A stretch of DNA of 10,394 nucleotides from Rhodobiaceae bacterium (GCA_002683515.1 NYTN01000091.1:1-10394); one strand, 5' to 3'; numbered from the stretch's first letter, positions 1 through 7,593 are shown. Program-made: numbers and translations. Notes: a model not told the origin generated them from the sequence alone.

Positions 1-240
1 ATAGCCCCCGGCGCGATTGAAACCGAAGGCGTTACGCAGTACCCACCTGAGGCTTTGCAGGAATTTCACAGTGCCAATCCAATGAAACGTTTTGGTGATG
101 TCTGGGATGTGGCAGAGACAACTATTTACCTCGTTGCTCCTTCTTCAAAATTCGTTACCGGAGAAGTAATTACGGTTGATGGGGGTATGGCGCAACATGG
201 ATGGGTCTGGCCAATCGGAAAACCCGAATATTTTAAATAA
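1..240 (+). CDS. Short-chain dehydrogenase/reductase (SDR), C-terminal part only
   Basis: The reading frame is open from the left edge to a TAA at 238-240 and gives the last 79 residues of a classical SDR, a family of NAD(P)-dependent oxidoreductases usually about 250 residues long. Two hallmarks are visible: the PG motif after the last nucleotide-binding strand (IAPGAIET at residues 2-9 of the fragment) and the C-terminal block FVTGEVITVDGG that closes the fold at the subunit interface. The Rossmann glycine motif and the catalytic Ser-Tyr-Lys lie outside the window. The protein extends about 15 residues past the DGG motif with a Trp-rich tail (HGWVWPIGK), longer than in many SDRs. It converges on the next SDR with only 9 bases between the stop codons. 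The substrate cannot be told from this piece. Confidence 0.85.
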   Translation: MAPGAIETEGVTQYPPEALQEFHSANPMKRFGDVWDVAETTIYLVAPSSKFVTGEVITVDGGMAQHGWVWPIGKPEYFK

Positions 241-249
241 TCTTAACTT

Positions 250-1002
250 CTAAAATTTTACAATAGCTCCGCCATCAACATTCAAACCAAGACCGGAGAT
301 AAACTGGCTTTCTTTCTGCGCAAGAAAAACTGCCGCGTGTGCAACATCACTAGGTTGTCCAAGCCTACCAATGGGGGCTTTTTCAATCCAATAATTGCGG
401 AAATCATCATCCTCGAAAAAAGGTGCTGATAAAGATGTTACAACTGCACCAGGCTGGAGGTAGTTGACAGTAATACCATATTGTCCTAGATCCACAGCCA
501 TCGATTTTGTCATTCCGGCAACTGCATGTTTTGATGTGCCGTAAACGAACAGGCCAGGCCCACCCATATCAGACATTATAGAACCAAGATTAATAATTCT
601 TCCTGTGTCTGATTTTTTTAGCTCTGGCACAGCAGAATGAGAAATTTTAAACATGGAGGTGACATTTACCGCCATTGTACGCTCCCAGATATCATCTCCG
701 TCATCCTCAACTGTATTGGGCAGAGAAATGCCTGCATTGTTTACGAGAACATCAAAACCGCCCATTGACTCAATTGCCTTTGAGGTGATGACATCTGGTG
801 CATTTTTATCAGTGATATCAATTTCTAAAGGCGTTACTTTAGGGTTTCTATCTAAAGAATTTGAAATTTTACTTTCTGGAATGTCCACAACCAAAACTTC
901 CGCACCTTCTTTGACAAAGGCCTGAACAATTGCTTCACCAATCCCGGAGGCGCCACCTGTTACAATCGCCTTCCTTCCCTCTAACAAACTTTTACTAGCC
1001 AT
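250..1002 (-). CDS. Short-chain dehydrogenase/reductase, complete (3-oxoacyl-ACP reductase-like)
   Basis: This is a 250-residue cytoplasmic classical SDR of normal family length. Visible motifs are the cofactor loop TGGASGIG (15-22), an Asp at the end of the second strand (D40 in VLVVD) that favours NAD(H) over NADP(H), NNAG (88-91), N113, the catalytic Ser in LGSIMSD (S141), YGTSK with Y154 and K158, the PG motif (184-185) and the C-terminal VDGG (242-245). The catalytic tetrad N-S-Y-K is therefore complete. The frame also holds a TTG at 1014, but the ATG at 1002 is chosen because a GGAGA Shine-Dalgarno lies five bases before it and covers the TTG region. It is divergent from the quinoprotein gene at 1070 and convergent with the SDR fragment at its left. 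Substrate is unknown; oxidation or reduction of a hydroxy/keto metabolite is the family expectation. Confidence 0.93.
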   Translation of the reverse strand: MASKSLLEGRKAIVTGGASGIGEAIVQAFVKEGAEVLVVDIPESKISNSLDRNPKVTPLEIDITDKNAPDVITSKAIESMGGFDVLVNNAGISLPNTVEDDGDDIWERTMAVNVTSMFKISHSAVPELKKSDTGRIINLGSIMSDMGGPGLFVYGTSKHAVAGMTKSMAVDLGQYGITVNYLQPGAVVTSLSAPFFEDDDFRNYWIEKAPIGRLGQPSDVAHAAVFLAQKESQFISGLGLNVDGGAIVKF

Positions 1003-1069
1003 AGTAATCTCCAAACTATTTATCTAAAATAAAAAGGTTAATTTTTTTATACAGGGTTAAAAGTACATT
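1003..1069. promoter_or_regulatory. Divergent intergenic region shared by the SDR and the PQQ dehydrogenase
   Basis: These 67 AT-rich bases separate two divergent start codons, so promoters for both genes must be here or inside the genes. A TATACA box at 1048-1053 could be a -10 element for the + strand gene. Two similar seven-base words, AGGTTAA (1035-1041) and GGGTTAA (1054-1060), lie 19 bases apart in direct orientation and could be a regulator half-site pair or chance. No convincing -35 hexamer is seen, so the assignment rests mainly on gene arrangement. Confidence 0.4.
1008..1012 (-). promoter_or_regulatory. Shine-Dalgarno that decides the SDR start
   Basis: On the - strand the bases read GGAGA, then TTACT, then ATG at 1002. 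The spacing suits the ATG and would be impossible for the in-frame TTG at 1014, which lies upstream of the motif. Confidence 0.7.
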
Positions 1070-3142
1070 ATGTCAAAATTTTCGGCCTATTTTTTAATAC
1101 TCTTAGCCTTATCCTTTTTGTCATCTAATCAGACAAATGCTTTTCCAAACTCATTGGAGGGCGATCGAAGCATTAACAAATCTGATAATCAAAAGGTTAA
1201 TCAGTCAGCTAACAATATAACTACGTCCAGCTCCATCTCACATTGGCCTCATGTTGGCGGAACAGCCAAAGGGGGACACTTTATAAGTGACTCAAGAATT
1301 AATTTAAATAATATAAAAAAGCTGGATATCGCATGGACACATCGTTCTGGTGATTTCAGGGAAGGAGACAATTTTATTGATGGAGTTTCTGGGAAAAGAC
1401 CTCTTCAAACTGGTTTCCAAGCTACCCCCATTCATTTCAATAATGCTCTTTTTTACTGTACACCATATAATCGTGTGATTTCACTAAACCCTGAAAATGG
1501 ATCAGTCAATTGGGCCTACGATCCTGGGGTTGATCTCTCAAATTTTGGCGTGCCTAGATGTAGGGGAGTTAGCTCCTGGACGAACCCAGCACTCAATGAC
1601 ACAGCAAAGTGCAAATATATGATTTTCGCCCCAACCATGGACGCTAGAATTATTGCTTTGGATGCCACGACCGGAGATAAATGTAATAATTTTGCCGTTA
1701 ATGGTGAAATAATCCTCACTGAAGGTCTTGGAGATTTTAACCCCTCTGACTACTCCCTTACAACCCCTCCATTGATAACCAGCACCTTATTGGTTACAGG
1801 TAGCGCTATTGCAGATAATATATCAACTGACGTTCCCAGCGGGATTGTGAGAGCCTATGATCTTCAAACGGGTCAACTTGAATGGGTCTGGGATACCATC
1901 CCCCCCAATTCAAAGCCAATTTTGAATAACGAAACTAAAGAAATATATCAAAGAGGTACAACCAACGTTTGGTCTTTTATTTCTGCCGATGATCAACTTG
2001 GACTAATTTATGTTCCTACGGGCAACACATCCCCAGATTATTATGGTGGGCATAGAAACGGCTCTGATTACTATTCAAGTTCCATAGTTGCGCTTTCGCA
2101 AAAAACAGGCGCAGTAAAATGGCACTTTAGAGCAGTTAATCATGATATTTGGGACTTCGACATACCATCGCAGCCAACACTCTATGACTATGAACTTGAT
2201 GGAAAAATTGTTCGTGCTCTAGCGCAAACAACAAAAATGGGTCATATTTTTTTACTGAACCGTGAAACCGGTGAACCTATTTTCCCAATTGAAGAAAGGC
2301 CCGTTCCCAAAGGGACAATCACTGGAGATTACACAGCCCCCACACAGCCTTTCCCAACCAAGCCAAAGAGCTTGATGAACCTAAATTTTAGTGAGGATGA
2401 TATTTGGGGCCTTACTCCCTTTGATAGAGGCGCCTGCAAGAAAAAATTCAAAGAATTGAGATATGAAGGTATCTACACGCCATCGTCTGAGGAGGGATCC
2501 ATTCATTTTCCTGGTTCATTTGGAGGGCATAATTGGGGGGGGCCTGCGCTAGACCCGGTAAATAAGAAACTTATTGTTAATACATTACACATGGCAAGTA
2601 TTGTTAAATTAATTCCAAGAGAGAAATGCGCCCAAGCTGAAGTTGATCGGCAGAAAAAAAGGCTGGACAAAAAGTTCTCTTTTATTGAACCTTCCGAGGG
2701 CACCCCCTTTTGTAATCAGCGATGGCTAGGTTTTTTTTCCCCACTCGCTATCCCTTGTACGCCTCCACCATGGGGAACGCTGGCCTCAATTGATCTAATT
2801 AGTGGAGATATTGACTGGCAAGTCCCACTAGGCACAACCCGAGACCTAGCCCCCTTTCCAGTATGGTTTATTAAAGGGGTTCCCAATATTGGTGGGCCGC
2901 TTGTTACAGATACAGGGTTGATTTTCATTGCAGCAACAACAGATTTTTATATCAGAGGTTTTGATATCAATACTGGCGAAGTAGTCTGGAAACAAAGGCT
3001 CCCTACAGCAGCCCATGCATCACCAATGAGTTATATTTCCCAAAACAATGAACAGTATATTATTGTTGCTGCAGGCGGCTCTCCTGTACTAGCCACTCCG
3101 CCAGGTGATTACGTGATCGCCTATAAAATTAGTAAAGATTAA
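1070..3142 (+). CDS. Periplasmic PQQ-dependent dehydrogenase, glucose/quinate dehydrogenase family
   Basis: The 690-residue protein is an exported quinoprotein that should oxidise an alcohol, sugar or polyol with PQQ in the periplasm. Residues 1-24 form a signal peptide (Lys3, hydrophobic core 7-17, cleavage after TNA). An Asn/Ser-rich linker (25-57) precedes the beta-propeller, which opens with HWPHVGGTAKGG (58-69). Family blocks include YCTPYNRVISL (129-139), NHDIWDFD (357-364) with acidic residues in the catalytic region, QTTKMGHIFLLNRETGEP with K389 as the likely PQQ contact, CTPPPWGTL (from C563), and the C-terminal GGPLVTDTGLIFIA block. Membrane glucose dehydrogenase carries about 150 residues of N-terminal membrane helices; these are absent here, and no CxxCH haem site exists, so electrons must go to a separate carrier. 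The start is supported by the signal peptide, although the nearest ribosome-binding-like AGGG lies 13 bases upstream. The substrate is not predictable. Confidence 0.88.
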   Translation: MSKFSAYFLILLALSFLSSNQTNAFPNSLEGDRSINKSDNQKVNQSANNITTSSSISHWPHVGGTAKGGHFISDSRINLNNIKKLDIAWTHRSGDFREGDNFIDGVSGKRPLQTGFQATPIHFNNALFYCTPYNRVISLNPENGSVNWAYDPGVDLSNFGVPRCRGVSSWTNPALNDTAKCKYMIFAPTMDARIIALDATTGDKCNNFAVNGEIILTEGLGDFNPSDYSLTTPPLITSTLLVTGSAIADNISTDVPSGIVRAYDLQTGQLEWVWDTIPPNSKPILNNETKEIYQRGTTNVWSFISADDQLGLIYVPTGNTSPDYYGGHRNGSDYYSSSIVALSQKTGAVKWHFRAVNHDIWDFDIPSQPTLYDYELDGKIVRALAQTTKMGHIFLLNRETGEPIFPIEERPVPKGTITGDYTAPTQPFPTKPKSLMNLNFSEDDIWGLTPFDRGACKKKFKELRYEGIYTPSSEEGSIHFPGSFGGHNWGGPALDPVNKKLIVNTLHMASIVKLIPREKCAQAEVDRQKKRLDKKFSFIEPSEGTPFCNQRWLGFFSPLAIPCTPPPWGTLASIDLISGDIDWQVPLGTTRDLAPFPVWFIKGVPNIGGPLVTDTGLIFIAATTDFYIRGFDINTGEVVWKQRLPTAAHASPMSYISQNNEQYIIVAAGGSPVLATPPGDYVIAYKISKD

Positions 3143-3229
3143 TTATAGATTACCAAAAATATGATGGATCCTGAGGTTTATTCCTATTAATATATTTTTT
3201 ACAAACGACTGACTGCTAATGATCCAATA

Positions 3230-3245
3230 TTTCAGTTGCCTGAAA
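3230..3245 (+). terminator. Weak hairpin after the quinoprotein gene
   Basis: TTTCAG and CTGAAA pair as a six-base stem around a TTGC loop, 87 bases after the stop codon at 3142. No T-run follows on the + strand, so it is not a classical intrinsic terminator. It may instead be a 3' stabilising structure or chance. Confidence 0.2.
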
Positions 3246-3337
3246 CTGACTTATAACTAATTTCTAACTTTAGAATCTTAATAGACAAGATCAGTAAATT
3301 TGAACTAAACGAAAATCAAAAAACTATTAAACACCCA

Positions 3338-3365
3338 CCAAGCTTTCTTGGAAGTAACCAAGAAA
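3338..3365 (-). terminator. Possible operon-end hairpin with two alternative pairings
   Basis: The + strand reads CCAAG, CTTT, CTTGG, AAGTAA, CCAAG, so the middle arm can pair with either neighbour: a five-base stem with a four-base loop (3338-3351) or an eight-base stem TTTCTTGG/CCAAGAAA with a six-base loop (3344-3365). Read on the - strand it lies about 40 bases after the lipoyl gene stop and is followed by a T-rich stretch that starts several bases late. A role in ending the five-gene operon is plausible but the structure is weak. Confidence 0.3.
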
Positions 3366-3405
3366 AAATAAATATAAAATTTAATGTGTCTGTTTAATTT
3401 AAAAC

Positions 3406-3711
3406 TTAGTCAAATGTTGGGGGCATGAAGTTAGATATAAAAGCCTCGATTTCAACTTCATCAACAACCTCGTCAGACATCAGGCCAATCAAATGACCGA
3501 CCGGAAGTTCTTCACCCTCATTAGCAATAACTTTAATTAGCTTTCCATCTGAAGTAGCTTCAAAACAATTTGTAATTTTATCTGTTTCGATCTCAACAAT
3601 CTCATCACCATTGCTAATGGTTTCACCAACACCAACCAGCCAGTTGCCAATAGTACCTTTTTTCATTTCAATACCCCATTTTGGGATAGTTATCGCTTTA
3701 ATTTTACTCAT
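3406..3711 (-). CDS. Stand-alone lipoyl-domain carrier protein (E2-like, no catalytic domain)
   Basis: The 101-residue protein is essentially one biotinyl/lipoyl domain, the swinging-arm carrier that takes an acyl group from an E1 enzyme. The strand motif PKWGIEM (10-16) is typical of acetoin-dehydrogenase E2 lipoyl domains. The attachment turn EIETDKITN places the modified lysine at K45, flanked by Asp44 and Ile46, which suits lipoate rather than biotin (usually MKM). The second half carries the expected G56 and a hydrophobic GHLIGL block (72-77). After residue 79 a short acidic tail (SDEVVDEVEIEAFISNF) resembles the linker that in AcoC leads into an alpha/beta-hydrolase-fold acyltransferase, but here the protein stops. 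An AGGAAG ribosome site lies six bases before the ATG. It is the last gene of the operon, 40 bases after the quinohaemoprotein, and presumably serves the E1 encoded upstream. Confidence 0.9.
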   Translation of the reverse strand: MSKIKAITIPKWGIEMKKGTIGNWLVGVGETISNGDEIVEIETDKITNCFEATSDGKLIKVIANEGEELPVGHLIGLMSDEVVDEVEIEAFISNFMPPTFD

Positions 3712-3751
3712 ATTTTGCTTCCTGTACTACCAATCATCTCAAGTAACTAAT

Positions 3752-5608
3752 TCAGTCAATTGAAAAGTTTAAGAGAACATTTCCTGCCATTCTAGAGCCA
3801 TAAAGATAGCCTGAATTAACTAGCACGTGCCCTTTATAAAGAACTGGACCATCTGCTTCAATGGAACCACCATATGCGTGGTGACCTGAAATTGAGCTAA
3901 AGGACTGATTAGTATTGTACTGCCATAAAATGTTTCCATTATTAGCATTATAAGCTTTCAAAATGCCATCAAACCCACCTGCAAAAACCAACCCATCAGT
4001 AGCGGAAACAGCAGCTGACAAGCCTGGATCACAAGCCGGTTTGTCCTTCAACTTACACTGATCGATTGCTTTTTTGTACCATATCTTTTCACCAGAAAAG
4101 GCGTCTATTGCATAAAGGCCAGGCCTTCTGTCCTCGTCTTTAAATCGACCAATAAAATTTGTATCCGCATTTGGTGCAAAGATTTTTGAACCTTCAGCTG
4201 CCATGCCCCAATGTACACCACCGGCATAACCGCCAACACCAATTTTAGTTTGCCAAATAATCTTACCAAAATTATCTGGGCTTAACCCATGTACAATGCC
4301 ATTTTTTTGCCCCACGACAATAATTTCCCCTTTCTTTTCATCCTCAATGAGAATTACCGAGGCCCCTATATCCATGTCTGGACCATCTTCTTCAGGACAG
4401 TTGTAATTTGAACCAATAAAACAACTCATGTTCCAAGCATCACCTGCGAGAAGCTGCCTGTGCCAAACCATTTTTCCATCTGTCAGACTGAATGCAAGCA
4501 CTGCATCACTTGTTGGGGCTGCCGGAGATGTATAAGACTCTCCGGTACCGACATAAAGAAGCTGCCGTTTGGCATCAATGGTAGGGGAATTCCATATCGG
4601 CACACCGGATGGCGCAAGTATAGGAATATCTAGAGGATTTCTTTTGCCTGTATCTTTTGGGTTTTCTTGGATGGAATAGCTCTTCCACTTTAAGCTTCCG
4701 TCTTTAGCATGAAAAGCTGCAATCCCGCCTCTAAATGAGCAGCATTCGTAGCTTGGGTCAGCAGCAGAGGCCCATTCGTTCGAAGACATGGGAACATATA
4801 AGACCTCATCATAAAATTTAGGCGAACCTGTAATTATTGTGTCTTTATGATCATTCAGATGAGTTTTCCAAATCTCCTCACCGGTCAAACCGTTCAATGC
4901 ATACACTGCACCATTAAAATCACCGAAGTAAATAATCAGACCCTCATCAGGTGAATTTGCGGATTTTACTATGCTGATAGCACTTCTTACCTCCGCCTGA
5001 GCCTGATATGACCAGAAGGTGCAACCTGTATCCAAATCAATGGCATATACTTTGCCATGTTGAGACCCAACATAAATCACGCCATCATGAATTACTGGCT
5101 GAGATCTAGCTCTTGTTGCGCCAGGATAAGCAAAGGCCCACTTAAGTTTTAGACCTGAGACGTTTCCTACACTTAAACCTGACAATTCTGATGAAACTTT
5201 TCTTGTGTTTCGGCCATCAAACCCCCAGCTTTTTACTGTATTTTGTTCATTTTGGGTTGTGGCAAATTTTATAGGTTGGTTACAACGTTTGATTTCATAG
5301 TTTTCTGCTTCCCCCTTATCTGTCCCCGATAGATAGTTTGCAATTCTAGTCTTTTCTTCTAGAAGCAAATGCGCAGATTGTTGTTTCATTACCCCATTCG
5401 TCATAGACGTCAGAAGTGACTGTGGAGATGAAAAATTAAAAGATATTACATGCGGGGCCTTTGGAACACTGCCGTCGTGACATGAAGCGCAGTTTTCATT
5501 AAAAAGCACCTCACCTGACTTTACTTCCTGAGACCTCAAAGTTTCTGGGAAGAATACAAATAAAAACAATATTATTAGAGATGATATTTGTTTGCTGCTT
5601 TTTTTCAT
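3752..5608 (-). CDS. Cytochrome c-PQQ fusion dehydrogenase, polyvinyl-alcohol dehydrogenase-like
   Basis: The 618-residue protein is an exported quinohaemoprotein. Residues 1-26 are a signal peptide (KK start, hydrophobic core 11-20, cleavage near LRS/QE). A short cytochrome c domain follows: CASCH at 40-44 binds haem, and M74 in NGVMKQQ is the likely sixth ligand. A PQQ beta-propeller runs from about residue 125 to the C-terminus, with repeated blade motifs such as VYAIDLDTG, VYALNGLTGEEIW and LYAIDAFSGEKIW. Blocks YECCSFRGG, GQKNGIVHGL and GGVHWGMAA match the family of polyvinyl-alcohol dehydrogenase (cytochrome), which oxidises secondary alcohol groups and passes electrons from PQQ to its own haem. 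C289-C290 may form the vicinal disulfide known near PQQ in methanol and ethanol dehydrogenases. The oxidised-PVA hydrolase of true PVA pathways is not seen, so another secondary alcohol or diol is more likely. The start lacks a clear ribosome site. It follows the E1 beta gene by 26 bases. Confidence 0.88.
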   Translation of the reverse strand: MKKSSKQISSLIILFLFVFFPETLRSQEVKSGEVLFNENCASCHDGSVPKAPHVISFNFSSPQSLLTSMTNGVMKQQSAHLLLEEKTRIANYLSGTDKGEAENYEIKRCNQPIKFATTQNEQNTVKSWGFDGRNTRKVSSELSGLSVGNVSGLKLKWAFAYPGATRARSQPVIHDGVIYVGSQHGKVYAIDLDTGCTFWSYQAQAEVRSAISIVKSANSPDEGLIIYFGDFNGAVYALNGLTGEEIWKTHLNDHKDTIITGSPKFYDEVLYVPMSSNEWASAADPSYECCSFRGGIAAFHAKDGSLKWKSYSIQENPKDTGKRNPLDIPILAPSGVPIWNSPTIDAKRQLLYVGTGESYTSPAAPTSDAVLAFSLTDGKMVWHRQLLAGDAWNMSCFIGSNYNCPEEDGPDMDIGASVILIEDEKKGEIIVVGQKNGIVHGLSPDNFGKIIWQTKIGVGGYAGGVHWGMAAEGSKIFAPNADTNFIGRFKDEDRRPGLYAIDAFSGEKIWYKKAIDQCKLKDKPACDPGLSAAVSATDGLVFAGGFDGILKAYNANNGNILWQYNTNQSFSSISGHHAYGGSIEADGPVLYKGHVLVNSGYLYGSRMAGNVLLNFSID

Positions 5609-5634
5609 GTCGGGTTACCAATAAAAAGATTAAG

Positions 5635-6618
5635 TCAATAATTTGATAATTCACGTACGATTTCTTCTATCTGCGATAAAGACGGCACATAAAATGTCTC
5701 GAGCGTCGGGCTTGCGGGCACAGGTGTATGCGGAGAAGTAATTTTTCGTATAGGCGCCTTCAAAGCGTGAAAAGCTTTCTCAGCAACTACACTTGAAACT
5801 TCTGATGCCATACTGCAATAGGGATTAGCCTCATCGACTATCAGCAGTTTCCCAGTTTTTTCAACACTTTCAATGATAGACTTATCATCCAAAGGAGACA
5901 GAGTTCTTGGGTCAATTACCTCAACTGAAATACCTTCAGAGCTGAGTTTTTTGGCGGCTTGTTCAGCAAAAAGAACCATGCGGGAAAAGGCAACTATTGT
6001 TATATCTTTACCTTCACAAACTTTACGGGCCTCCCCGAAAGGGATTACAAATTCCTCATCTGGAACCTCTGCAATCTCATCATAAATGGCCTTATGCTCA
6101 CAAAAAACAACAGGGTCATCATCTCTTATAGCCTGCGCCAATAACCCTTTAGCATCGTAAGCATTGCTAGGAGCCACAACCTTAATACCAGGTATGGAAA
6201 CAAGTAGTGGATATAAAATTTGTGAATGCTGAGGACCGGTTCCAGCACCAGCACCAATCATAGTTCTGATTGTTACAGGTGTGGTGACATTGCCACCAAA
6301 CATATACCTGAATTTGGCAATCTGGTTCATAAGTTGATCAAGACAAACACCAAGAAAATCAATAAACATCAATTCCGCCACTGGCCTCAAGCCAGTAAGG
6401 GCCGCGCCGCCAGCAGCGCCTATAATAGCAGACTCAGTAATCGGAGTGTCTATAACACGCTCAGTCCCGAATTTATCTGATAAACCCAAAGTTACCCCAT
6501 ATACTCCACCAGAATGTTTACTTGCGACATCTTCACCAATAAGAATAATACTTTGATCTCTTGCCATTTCCTCATGGAGCGTCTTGTTTATTGCTTCTCT
6601 TATTGAAATTCTAGACAT
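5635..6618 (-). CDS. acoB: Thiamine-diphosphate E1 beta subunit, acetoin dehydrogenase class
   Basis: This 327-residue cytoplasmic protein is the beta half of an alpha2beta2 E1 (transketolase-like pyrimidine-binding domain, about 1-180, then the transketolase C-terminal domain, about 195-320). Visible family blocks are ILIGEDVA (25-32), GGVYGVT (37-43), RVIDTPITESAIIG with E62 as the probable glutamate touching the ThDP aminopyrimidine, NQIAKFRYMFGG (98-109), and PQHSQ (129-133) with the conserved active-site His131. PRTLSPLD (237-244) marks the C-terminal domain. The match to AcoB/PdhB is strong and the length is normal. It starts one base after the TGA of the alpha subunit, with AGGGG seven bases before the ATG, which indicates coupled translation and equal subunit output. 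The acetoin assignment is by overall resemblance; a branched or short 2-oxoacid, or another acyloin, is possible. Confidence 0.92.
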   Translation of the reverse strand: MSRISIREAINKTLHEEMARDQSIILIGEDVASKHSGGVYGVTLGLSDKFGTERVIDTPITESAIIGAAGGAALTGLRPVAELMFIDFLGVCLDQLMNQIAKFRYMFGGNVTTPVTIRTMIGAGAGTGPQHSQILYPLLVSIPGIKVVAPSNAYDAKGLLAQAIRDDDPVVFCEHKAIYDEIAEVPDEEFVIPFGEARKVCEGKDITIVAFSRMVLFAEQAAKKLSSEGISVEVIDPRTLSPLDDKSIIESVEKTGKLLIVDEANPYCSMASEVSSVVAEKAFHALKAPIRKITSPHTPVPASPTLETFYVPSLSQIEEIVRELSNY

Positions 6619-6619
6619 A

Positions 6620-7585
6620 TCAATGCCCCTTATAATTTACGTAAACATCAGTGAACAACTGCTCATACGATGGCTCTGAAGCTGAATAGGCTTTTTCCAA
6701 ACCATTTTCTATAAGTTCAGAAATTTCATTATCCAGCTTTTCAATTTCATTCTTAGATAAACCTTCAGACCTTGGGTCTTGTAAAAACTTTTTAATCGGA
6801 TCAGACATCGACCGTGAAGATTTAACCTCATCTCTTTCGCGATATTGTTGAGCATCACCTTCAAAATGTCCGTAATATCTTGGAACAATCGCTTCAATAG
6901 CAGTTGGCCCACCCCCGGCTCTTCCTCTTTCTACTGCATTTTTGGCAGCATCATAGACTGCGAAAAAATCGCTACCATCAATACAAACAGATGGCATACC
7001 AAATGCTCCTGCTCGCTCAGCAATCCTTCCATCGGGTTTAGGGTTTTTTGTGAATTCAGCATAGTAATTATTTTCATACATGAAAATCATTGGTAAATTT
7101 AACACAACTGCCAAGTTTAATGCCTCAGCTACCGTTCCCTGATCGGACGCACCATCACCAATAAAAGCAACCGACACACATCCATTTTTAAGCGTTTTAG
7201 CTGTTAAAGCAGCACCAGCAGCGATGGGAGGTCCAGCTCCAACAATAGCATTTGCCCCGAGCATACCTTTGCTCATATCAGCAATATGCATGGATCCCCC
7301 CTTGCCCCTGCAAATACCCTCGTCTTTGCAACACAACTCAAGTAACATATCTTCAACCGTACAGCCTTTAGCTATACAGTGGCCGTGCCCCCTATGAGTA
7401 CTGGCGATATAGTCTTGATCAGTTAAATTCATGCATACCGCTACTGCGATCGCTTCCTGAGCTCTGTACATATGAATAAAACCTGGTAATTTTCCTTGTT
7501 GGTACTCTGCACGTATGCGCTCCTCAAATTCTCTTATCAGCTTCATATCCCGATAAGCCTTATACAACTGGGAATTTTCAAACAT
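6620..7585 (-). CDS. acoA: Thiamine-diphosphate E1 alpha subunit, acetoin dehydrogenase class
   Basis: This 321-residue cytoplasmic protein binds the diphosphate end of ThDP and pairs with the beta subunit encoded next. The ThDP motif begins GDG (143-145) and ends ENN (171-173), the standard spacing. Other blocks are ASTHRGHGHCIAKG (61-74), GKGGSMHIAD (94-103), GMLGANAIVGAG (107-118), RAGAFGMPSV (191-200) and RYYGHFEGDAQQYR (236-249), a pattern typical of acetoin E1 alpha rather than of pyruvate dehydrogenase. Small departures are D148 where many relatives have Asn after GDGA, RAQEA (41-45) where an uncharged pair is common before QEA, and a vicinal C85-C86. An AGGAG Shine-Dalgarno (7591-7595) overlaps the TAG of the M24 gene, leaving eight bases between the genes, so translation is probably coupled. 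The enzyme would decarboxylate or cleave its substrate and acylate the lipoyl protein of the same operon. Confidence 0.92.
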   Translation of the reverse strand: MFENSQLYKAYRDMKLIREFEERIRAEYQQGKLPGFIHMYRAQEAIAVAVCMNLTDQDYIASTHRGHGHCIAKGCTVEDMLLELCCKDEGICRGKGGSMHIADMSKGMLGANAIVGAGPPIAAGAALTAKTLKNGCVSVAFIGDGASDQGTVAEALNLAVVLNLPMIFMYENNYYAEFTKNPKPDGRIAERAGAFGMPSVCIDGSDFFAVYDAAKNAVERGRAGGGPTAIEAIVPRYYGHFEGDAQQYRERDEVKSSRSMSDPIKKFLQDPRSEGLSKNEIEKLDNEISELIENGLEKAYSASEPSYEQLFTDVYVNYKGH

Positions 7586-7593
7586 ATTAACTC

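Larger units (their letters stand above)
3143..3405. other. Gene-free AT-rich convergent intergenic region
   Basis: This region lies between the 3' ends of the + strand quinoprotein and the - strand operon. All frames are broken by frequent stops, and no remnant of an E2 acyltransferase or alpha/beta-hydrolase domain is recognisable on the - strand after the lipoyl gene. It contains two weak hairpins, listed separately, that may end the two converging transcripts. Confidence 0.6.

Noticed and set aside
241..249. A bidirectional terminator between the two convergent SDR genes
   Set aside because: Only nine bases separate the genes and no GC-rich inverted repeat is present.
653..925. A 90-residue open frame on the + strand opposite the complete SDR gene
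   Set aside because: It lies wholly antisense to a well-supported SDR with all catalytic motifs, and its own sequence shows no recognisable domain.
3143..3405. A decayed E2 acyltransferase domain after the lipoyl gene
   Set aside because: The region is short, AT-rich and full of stops in every - strand frame, with no hydrolase or acyltransferase motif.
3752..5608. A true polyvinyl-alcohol degradation locus
   Set aside because: The dehydrogenase resembles the PVA enzyme, but the oxidised-PVA hydrolase expected in such loci is absent and the operon instead carries E1 and lipoyl genes.
5873..6480. Three open frames on the + strand opposite the E1 beta gene
   Set aside because: They are antisense to a strongly conserved enzyme and overlap or follow each other in different frames without motifs.
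6709..6912. A 67-residue open frame on the same strand as E1 alpha in another frame
   Set aside because: It sits inside the conserved C-terminal part of E1 alpha and its translation is low-complexity Lys/Leu-rich, as expected for an out-of-frame shadow.
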